DNA of 59,630 bases from Profundicola sp964553105 (lineage in GTDB: Bacteria; Bacteroidota; Bacteroidia; Flavobacteriales; Weeksellaceae). The notes under the pieces are model-generated. The model worked only from the letters and a program-made list of their open reading frames with translations, searched no databases and was not told the origin of the DNA. The position numbers were made by a program, and so were the translations under genes. Below are positions 54,105 to 59,630 of the stretch, piece by piece. The DNA is taken from contig CAZKJO010000007.1 in the NCBI GenBank assembly GCA_964553105.1, positions 1-59,630 of the forward strand, written 5' to 3'. Positions within the stretch are counted from its first letter, which is position 1. Every line of letters starts with the position of its first letter.

Positions 54105-54321
54105 ACTAAAATCAAAGCATTAGTAGAGATGTACAGATTGTTTTAAGTAGTGCTGTTTACGTTCTGCTTAGTTTTCCGGTGTTTCTTGTTTAGTTCGATT
54201 TCAGCGTTGGCAAGACATACTCTTTTTCAATTATTGGCGAGCGTTGGCTGTAGCGAAACCTAAGTTCACGAACGCCAAAAAGTAAATTTAAAAACCGTGA
54301 GTAATTGCGAATGTGTATGGC
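54105..54321. repeat. Non-coding stretch with GCGTTGGC repeats between tRNA-Leu and the condensin-like operon
   Basis: No credible gene lies here. The octamer GCGTTGGC occurs three times between about 54205 and the end of the last operon gene: after GATTTCA, inside GGCGAGCGTTGGCTG, and in TATGCGTTGGC at the stop of the MukE-like gene. An inverse GAACGCC also occurs. TTGGCG and CGCCAA can pair across about 40 bp. It may be a recombination scar or the structured 3' end of the operon transcript. Confidence 0.5.
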
Positions 54322-54849
54322 TTATGCGTTGGCATTATTCGGTTCAGATTTTATTAATTCACGTGCAAAATCAATGAATAATTTATATGCTTTTGTAAAT
54401 GAATAGTTGTGATCTGAATGTTTAATTGCTATATTTCTTTTTACCATAGTAGAACCGACTAACCTTTTAATACTATCTGCATCATTCAATTGCTTGTTAG
54501 ATTTCACAATATCAGTCCAAGAGCTGTTTTTTATATAGTCGACTATTTCGTCAATGTGAAAGTCCGAAAACCCTAATTCATCCATAAAATTCTTTCCGTC
54601 TTTGTCTAGTTCATAACAAAAGATTGAGAAAAATATGCTTATATCACGAGAAGTGTTTTCATTCGTTTCTTCTGAAATTAGATAATAAAACTCCTGTGTA
54701 TTCTTTAATTCAAAACCAAAAGATTTATCAAAAAACTCAGCATAGAAATCTTGATTCTCCTTTACGATATCAAAATAAGATTCGTCAATGGTTATAAATC
54801 TTCCATCCATTAACGATGTAATTATTTGTTTGTGTTTATTCGGATACAT
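54322..54849 (-). CDS. MukE/KITE-like subunit of a Wadjet-type condensin (JetB-like)
   Basis: This 175-residue protein opens with IITSLMDGRFITIDESYFDIVKENQDF and later shows FGFELKNTQEFYYLISE. This is the pattern of MukE/MksE/JetB proteins: a winged helix, then a strand pair ending in an FYYL-type sequence. A second winged-helix-like part is DSIKRLVGSTMVKRNIA through the C-terminus. In condensins such proteins dimerise on the kleisin. It is the last gene of the four-gene operon, overlapping the kleisin-like gene by 14 bp. The family call rests on these features and context. Confidence 0.7.
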   Translation of the reverse strand: MYPNKHKQIITSLMDGRFITIDESYFDIVKENQDFYAEFFDKSFGFELKNTQEFYYLISEETNENTSRDISIFFSIFCYELDKDGKNFMDELGFSDFHIDEIVDYIKNSSWTDIVKSNKQLNDADSIKRLVGSTMVKRNIAIKHSDHNYSFTKAYKLFIDFARELIKSEPNNANA

Positions 54850-56044
54850 TTTCTTTTTTAGTGATTTTTAGTTTTGGCATTATTAACTCTCCTTGCTCTG
54901 TTTTAAACGAAATATTTCGATTCTCTTTGTCTAGCTGTACTTGATAATCTTCTTCAAAGATTAAACTCGTTACCATAAAATAGTTATCAAAATCAAAGTT
55001 TTTGTTTTCGTTTTCCAATGATGTTTTACACCAAGTAAAAAAGTCGTCGACTGGAAGATTTGAGTTTAGCAGTGATTTGTATTCACTTTTATTGAAAATC
55101 CATTGCTCTACAATTTCAGTTTCCTCTTCAATATATACGTCTTCTTCATTTTTAAATTGGTCAAAATACTCTTTTGTGTTTTCGTAAATAAACGGATTAT
55201 AAAGATTATCTCTTGTTCTATTAAAAAGTTCTGGTGGTTTAATGCTTTTATAGCAATTTCCGTTTGTTAAGTATAAGTGAAAGCCTTGTAAATATTCACT
55301 TTCTGTCATGATCCTATCTATAAGAGGTAAAAGTTCATTTGTTAATATATTAGATTGTTTAGAAATATCTTTCTCTATTTGCCTTAACAAATTATAAAGT
55401 TTTTCGAACTGTCTTCTTATATTTTCATCTGTGTAATCAAAACGTTTGTTATTCGAAAACTGAGAGATACTCAACAGTTCATTATATATTGATTGAGAAT
55501 GGTTAACATCTAAAATATTATTTAATGGAATAATATAATTGTCAATAAAATATCTCGCTTTTTGGACTTTCTCTTGATATTCTATTTTTCGAGTATTTGC
55601 TTTTAATTCTCTACTTTCATTTAAAAGGCTTATTGTATTATTTGTTACTGCATTTTTAAACTGATTTATTTCCTTGGAAAGGGCTTCTATTCTTGCCAAA
55701 AGAAGGTTTTTATCGTTACTTTCTTTTTTGATTTCAAGAAATAATCTTCTTATAGATTGTCCAAATTTTTCAATCTCTTCTGGAAGTAACGGTTTAAATT
55801 GTTGTAGTATAAACTCAAATAAAACGAAATATGGTTCATTGATTACATAATCGTCATTTTGTTCAACAAGTAATTTATGTTCAAAAAGTTGGTTCTCAAT
55901 ATCACTTCCAAATTCTTTAAGTGCATCAGAAACTTGACTTTTTAAGATAATTTCATTCTTAACTTGTATATCAAAAAGTTGCCTTAGCAAGTCAAAATGA
56001 GTTGCCAAAAATTGTAATATGGTTTTTGGCTCTGACTTAAACAT
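54836..56044 (-). CDS. Kleisin-like subunit of a Wadjet-type condensin (JetA/MukF-like)
   Basis: This 402-residue protein has an N-terminal winged-helix-like region (residues about 30-75, SQVSDALKEFGSDIENQLFE then VINEPYFVLFEFIL), a long helical middle (about 90-245) and a C-terminal mixed domain ending in FKTEQGELIMPKLKI. This is the layout of MukF, MksF and JetA kleisins, which bridge SMC heads and bind MukE-type dimers. It overlaps the Toprim gene by 8 bp and the MukE-like gene by 14 bp. Sequence identity to known kleisins cannot be measured here. Confidence 0.65.
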   Translation of the reverse strand: MFKSEPKTILQFLATHFDLLRQLFDIQVKNEIILKSQVSDALKEFGSDIENQLFEHKLLVEQNDDYVINEPYFVLFEFILQQFKPLLPEEIEKFGQSIRRLFLEIKKESNDKNLLLARIEALSKEINQFKNAVTNNTISLLNESRELKANTRKIEYQEKVQKARYFIDNYIIPLNNILDVNHSQSIYNELLSISQFSNNKRFDYTDENIRRQFEKLYNLLRQIEKDISKQSNILTNELLPLIDRIMTESEYLQGFHLYLTNGNCYKSIKPPELFNRTRDNLYNPFIYENTKEYFDQFKNEEDVYIEEETEIVEQWIFNKSEYKSLLNSNLPVDDFFTWCKTSLENENKNFDFDNYFMVTSLIFEEDYQVQLDKENRNISFKTEQGELIMPKLKITKKENVSE

Positions 56045-56831
56045 TGATTAAAATTTCTTGTTCTAAAAATCTATTTGTACGAGCAACTTGTTCTCGAATT
56101 TGCATAACGATTGAATCTTGTGAGTTTTTTACAAGGTTGCTCATTTTAGCCTTATTTCCTTTTAGCGATGCCGAATGTTTGTCAAAAAGTTCATTGTAAT
56201 TGGATGGCAAATACAATTGAGCATTAGTAAAAACTTCTTTTATTCGTAAATATTCGTCAAGTCCATTAAAGTCAAAATCGACAAAAACTAAAACTTCCTT
56301 AGCTCTAATCATTGAAATTGATTTTTTTCCGATTCTACCATACTTATGTAGATATAAATACTTTTTGCCTAATAGTTTTTCTGCATTTAAAAAAGTTTCT
56401 AAATTTTCTACAAAACAGATTTTATCAGCAATAATTGAATTTGGAATTACAGAAAATAAACCAAAATCAAGAGTCTGCTTTTTAATATTTACAAGTTGAT
56501 TGTTTATTTGAACAGGGTTAAAACCTCTCAACAAGAAAATTGGGTTATTGTCAATTTTTGTTGCCTTTGAGTTTCTATATTTTTTAATATTCCCTGACTT
56601 ACTTTTGCTAACGTTATATTCTGGGAATGATGTTTTAAAAAATTTTTCAAATTCATTTTCTTTAACGACTTTAATTTTAAAACCTCTGCCAAGTTTTAAA
56701 GATTCTAAAATTTCAGCACGAAATAAGTTTTGAAAAATATCGGATTTCAAAACGCTTTTTGGAATTGCCGATTTTGAAACCGATTTAGTCTCATATAATA
56801 GTTTATATGTATTGAAGTCAACTTCTCTCAT
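56037..56831 (-). CDS. Compact Toprim protein (JetD/MksG-like)
   Basis: This 264-residue protein has Toprim hallmarks in its second half: the conserved glutamate in ICFVENLETFLNAEKL (Glu142) and the DxD motif in VLVFVDFDFNGLDEYLRI (Asp185, Asp187, Gly190). The C-terminal NRFLEQEILI resembles the LEQE ending of JetD. JetD is the nuclease-like subunit that cleaves plasmid DNA in Wadjet. Known JetD proteins are noticeably longer (around 380 residues), so the N-terminal arm is shortened here. It joins the SMC-like gene by TAATG and overlaps the kleisin-like gene by 8 bp. Confidence 0.75.
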   Translation of the reverse strand: MREVDFNTYKLLYETKSVSKSAIPKSVLKSDIFQNLFRAEILESLKLGRGFKIKVVKENEFEKFFKTSFPEYNVSKSKSGNIKKYRNSKATKIDNNPIFLLRGFNPVQINNQLVNIKKQTLDFGLFSVIPNSIIADKICFVENLETFLNAEKLLGKKYLYLHKYGRIGKKSISMIRAKEVLVFVDFDFNGLDEYLRIKEVFTNAQLYLPSNYNELFDKHSASLKGNKAKMSNLVKNSQDSIVMQIREQVARTNRFLEQEILINV

Positions 56832-59491
56832 TAGGCTTCAATCGGTTTTCTTAAAATAACATTTCCGTTCTTCTCACTAACTACGATTTTGCCTTTGTTT
56901 CTTCGGACTAAATAGTATTTATCGAAACCATCATAAGGATGAAGTGGTGCAGCTGAAATCGGTATAAAATTGTGTTCTTTACAGAAGTTTAAAATTTCAA
57001 TTCTGTTTGCTTCGTCAATGGTTCCTATTTCATCAACAAAAATCACAATTTTGTTCTCATCATCTTTTACAACTATTTGATTAATAATAGACATAATTAA
57101 AACCAAACGAATCATTTTATCTGTTCCATCAGATTCAATTTGATTTTTTAGGTCAACAACTTTGTGTTGTCCTTTTTTATGTAGATGAAGTTTGATATCA
57201 AATAAATCATTAAATGTTATCGTGGTTTGATTATCTAAATATTTATTGAGTGTGTTTAGATTTTCTGATTGGTCATCAAAAATTAACTCTGATGTTAAAT
57301 CTCTAATTTGAATGATTTTATTTAAGTCCTTTATGAGTTTCTCATTCTCTACTATTTCAATTTTTAAGGTGTCAATATCAGAGATTTTTATTTTTTTAAT
57401 CTTTGAATTGAATTGATTTGTTATGAATGAATTAAATTCTTCAAATCTTGAATAAATTGTACGACAAGGATTTGCAAATTGCGTAGATATATTTTTAAGT
57501 AAACCATCAATTGCCTTTTGTTTGTCTTCCAATGTTACTAATTCAGAATCAACGTGTTTTATAAAATCAGTTTCACTTGCAAATGACGTTTCTGTTTTTA
57601 TCTTTAAGCGTTCAAATAAACCATCCTTTTTGAGTTTTATTTCTCTTCTTTCTTCAAAATTTCTTTTAAGATTTTTGTAGATGTTGTCAAGTGAATCTGT
57701 TGATTGATATTCGATAGGTTTAATTCCAAGTTGCTCAAGTTCTACTTTCCAAGTTTGGATTTCTTTGATTCGATTTTCTTTTGTAGTAATTTCTCTATCG
57801 TCTTGCCTTATAGACTCATCTAGCTTTCTTATTTCTTCCTCAAGAAATTTAATATCACTTGTAGATTTCGCTTGTTCTTCTAGTAGCTTAATGAATTCAG
57901 CTTTTAACATTTCTAGTTCCTTCTCTAAAGTTGGTAGTTTATTTAGCTTCTCAATTTTATTGGATACATTTTTGATTTTTTTCTTTATTTCTTCTAAATC
58001 TTTTTGATGCTTTTCTAAATCTTTAGCAATTGGTAGTAATTTTTCATTATAAATCTTTTCTTTCTCAAATTCCTTTACTCGTTTTTTTAAATCTTCAATC
58101 GAGTCTATTGATTTTCCTTTCAGGTCATTAGGTAATTCTATTGCTCCATCAAAAAGTTTCATCAAGTTCTCTATATGATTGATTTTTGAAGAAATATTTT
58201 CTGATGGCAGACTGGTTATCTCTGTTGACAGAATTCTATTTAGTAATTCTTTGTTCTCTTGATTATCTGAAATCTGATGAATCAATTGATTTGAATAGCT
58301 CTCAACTTGTTTTGTGAGTTTATCGATTTGAGATTTGAGTTTTTCAATCTTGCTCTCAATGTCTTTACTGCTTAGATTTTGATGCTCTATTTGAGTAATT
58401 TGACTTTCTATTGTTTTTCTTTCATTATCCAAATTTTCAAGAGATTGTTCCAAAAATTGGAAACTCTCAAACGACTTAACTTCTTTTATCAGTTCATCTT
58501 TTTTGTCAATATCTTTCTGTTTCTGCTCCAATTGGGTTTTTATTTTACCCAATTCTTGGTTCAATCTGTCCTTTTTTGGATTTAGGGTTTCATTTAAATA
58601 AGTTCGGTTTTTATCTCTTTCTGTTTTCATTTTAGAAACAGAAGTTCCCAACTCAGAATAAAGTGAAGAATATTGTTGGTCAAATGCAAAAACTAATTCA
58701 GACAAAATTGCACTTTTTCCTTTGTATTGATTTACCAATTCCTTGAAATCAGTAAAGCTTCGTTGTATGCTTTTGATTACTTTTATATCTCGATTATGCC
58801 TTAATAAAGTCTGAATGTCTTTTTGGTTTTTCTTTGAAAAAGAAACACTCTCATTTTCTTTGTTATCTGCTATAATTAAAGATTCTTTAAGAGAATTGTT
58901 ATTTATTAATTTTGAGTTTATTAAATATTTGTAGATTTTAGAAAAGTTATTGCTAATTCCACGTCCATCTTGGTTTACGTTTTGATTTAGCCAAACAACT
59001 CCGTTGTTTCTTTTTCCTTTTTGATACACAAAATTAAAAACCTCTGAACGTTTAGAGAACTTTTTATGTTCAATGCCATTTATTGCAAGTTCAGATAGTA
59101 ATGAGTCAAATTTTCTTATTTTTTGTCCGTTATTGGTTTCTGTAAAATAAAGTTCCTCTTTGTATTCGCTGTCAATTTTATAGTAATCTAGATTGCCTTC
59201 GGCGTTTTTCTTTACTAAAATAGAGTAATAGCGATTTTTGAAAATTTCAAAGATTATAAAGCTAGAGTTTATTGAAGGAAAATAATGGTTAAAAGTAGTT
59301 TTGTCTCCTGTTCGATTTCCACTAAAAGTCATTTCTCTCCCATCAATTATAAATAGAAAGTTTAGAGCATAAATCAGCGTACTTTTTCCGATGTTGTTCG
59401 GTCCTACAATTTGAAGGGAATTACAATTATCAAGTTCTATATCCGCTTTTGAGTATATGTCAGAGTTTAATATTATTAATCTTTTAAGCAT
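56831..59491 (-). CDS. SMC/MukB-like ATPase with short coiled coils (JetC-like)
   Basis: This 886-residue ATPase has Walker A IVGPNNIGKSTLIYALNFLF (Gly30 to Thr38) and Walker B KIVIFVDEIGTIDEANR (Asp820, Glu821). Coiled coil covers about 285-420 and 465-630, and the break between them (425-465) is only some 40 residues, too short for a normal hinge. The ABC signature is degenerate: ESDGTDKMIRLVLIM (788-791) stands where LSGG-like sequence is expected. JetC, MksB and MukB are generally above 1,000 residues. It is the first gene of the operon. Confidence 0.8.
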   Translation of the reverse strand: MLKRLIILNSDIYSKADIELDNCNSLQIVGPNNIGKSTLIYALNFLFIIDGREMTFSGNRTGDKTTFNHYFPSINSSFIIFEIFKNRYYSILVKKNAEGNLDYYKIDSEYKEELYFTETNNGQKIRKFDSLLSELAINGIEHKKFSKRSEVFNFVYQKGKRNNGVVWLNQNVNQDGRGISNNFSKIYKYLINSKLINNNSLKESLIIADNKENESVSFSKKNQKDIQTLLRHNRDIKVIKSIQRSFTDFKELVNQYKGKSAILSELVFAFDQQYSSLYSELGTSVSKMKTERDKNRTYLNETLNPKKDRLNQELGKIKTQLEQKQKDIDKKDELIKEVKSFESFQFLEQSLENLDNERKTIESQITQIEHQNLSSKDIESKIEKLKSQIDKLTKQVESYSNQLIHQISDNQENKELLNRILSTEITSLPSENISSKINHIENLMKLFDGAIELPNDLKGKSIDSIEDLKKRVKEFEKEKIYNEKLLPIAKDLEKHQKDLEEIKKKIKNVSNKIEKLNKLPTLEKELEMLKAEFIKLLEEQAKSTSDIKFLEEEIRKLDESIRQDDREITTKENRIKEIQTWKVELEQLGIKPIEYQSTDSLDNIYKNLKRNFEERREIKLKKDGLFERLKIKTETSFASETDFIKHVDSELVTLEDKQKAIDGLLKNISTQFANPCRTIYSRFEEFNSFITNQFNSKIKKIKISDIDTLKIEIVENEKLIKDLNKIIQIRDLTSELIFDDQSENLNTLNKYLDNQTTITFNDLFDIKLHLHKKGQHKVVDLKNQIESDGTDKMIRLVLIMSIINQIVVKDDENKIVIFVDEIGTIDEANRIEILNFCKEHNFIPISAAPLHPYDGFDKYYLVRRNKGKIVVSEKNGNVILRKPIEA

Positions 59492-59533
59492 TCAATTTTT
59501 CTGTCAATTTAATGAATTATTATCAATTTCCTA

Positions 59534-59541
59534 CAAATTTA
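59534..59541 (-). promoter_or_regulatory. Promoter -7 box TAAATTTG for the condensin-like operon
   Basis: This exact TAnnTTTG match overlaps the stop codon of the upstream partial gene and ends 42 bp before the SMC-like ATG. Confidence 0.4.
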
Positions 59542-59630
59542 AGCGTTTGCTAAAAACAGCTCTTTTAATTTTTCAGCGTTGGCTTTTGTATCGGTAAAAA
59601 CCAAATGTGCTTTTTGTGCGGTTGGTTTTT
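59539..59630 (-). CDS. C-terminal end of an unidentified gene (5' part beyond window)
   Basis: Thirty codons in frame end with AHLVFTDTKANAEKLKELF and then LANA and a TAA stop at 59541-59539. The fragment is too short to place in a family. It lies 47 bp upstream of the SMC-like gene on the same strand and could belong to the same island or operon. Confidence 0.55.
   Translation of the reverse strand, partial: KPTAQKAHLVFTDTKANAEKLKELFLANA

Noticed and set aside
54199..54340. GCGTTGGC repeats as integron attC sites
   Set aside because: They do not fit the RYYYAAC/GTTRRRY core pairs, and no integrase or cassette array is present.
54322..59491. Ordinary chromosomal MukBEF/MksBEF condensin
   Set aside because: The inclusion of a Toprim gene in the same translational unit and the position beside a tRNA gene favour the defence-type quartet over a housekeeping condensin, though a dual role is possible.

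Overview
The window is an AT-rich chromosomal segment of a flavobacterium (Bacteroidota, order Flavobacteriales). The evidence is the MurF-Alr fusion, a type IX secretion C-terminal signal, a TonB-dependent receptor with an N-terminal carboxypeptidase-regulatory-like domain, the lineage-typical families DUF2480, DUF2853, DUF3078 and DUF389, and TAnnTTTG promoter boxes. It comes from a draft assembly with three 100-N gaps. Two gaps (in hemH and waaA) are flanked by exactly 55-bp direct duplications and are scaffolding artefacts: removing 155 bp restores intact 335- and 414-residue genes. The third gap really lacks part of murF, including its P-loop.

Layout. 1-6.8 kb: a minus-strand run of heme (hemD, hemE), peptidoglycan (mtgA) and purine genes (purD, purH), with a small four-helix-bundle gene in repeat-rich DNA between purD and purH. 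6.9-10.3 kb: a PLP desulfhydrase/deaminase-like enzyme, a LysM glucosaminidase, hemL and tRNA-Ala. 10.3-17.3 kb: lpxB, DUF2480, a peroxiredoxin-thioredoxin-small protein redox cluster, small membrane proteins, DinB, plsC, pth, a thioredoxin-like lipoprotein and yebC. 17.3-25.6 kb: argS, two tandem DUF3078 proteins, hemH, ruvB, queG, rnhA, ribH. 25.6-35.4 kb: a TPR membrane protein, an outer-membrane barrel, MlaF/MlaE-like transporter parts, a SprT-like protein, mannose-1-phosphate guanylyltransferase, DUF389, tdk, murF-alr, DUF2853.

35.6-43.3 kb is an envelope uptake locus: a T9SS-secreted DUF5689-like protein, a probably surface-exposed lipoprotein and a TonB-dependent receptor. It is divergent from a PhoB/PhoR-like two-component pair, and the shared intergenic region carries a two-turn (22 bp) direct repeat suited to an OmpR/PhoB-family regulator. 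43.3-53.9 kb is mostly housekeeping and envelope sugar genes (yraN, LD-carboxypeptidase, cysS, folE, PfkB kinase, aldehyde dehydrogenase, waaA, DegT aminotransferase, galE).

After tRNA-Leu and its terminator comes a different kind of DNA (54.1-59.6 kb): a non-coding stretch with GCGTTGGC repeats, then a tightly overlapping minus-strand four-gene operon. From sequence features it encodes, in transcription order, an SMC/MukB-like ATPase with short coiled coils, a compact Toprim protein, a kleisin-like protein and a MukE/KITE-like protein. This is the component set of the Wadjet/MksBEFG plasmid-defence condensin, in the order C-D-A-B and with unusually small C and D subunits. It is the strongest candidate for an undescribed system or subtype here.

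Two general patterns recur. Many genes have a TAnnTTTG box only 4-40 bp before the chosen start codon, implying very short leaders. Several minus-strand gene ends are followed by nested inverted repeats without a U-tract that touch the next gene's promoter box.
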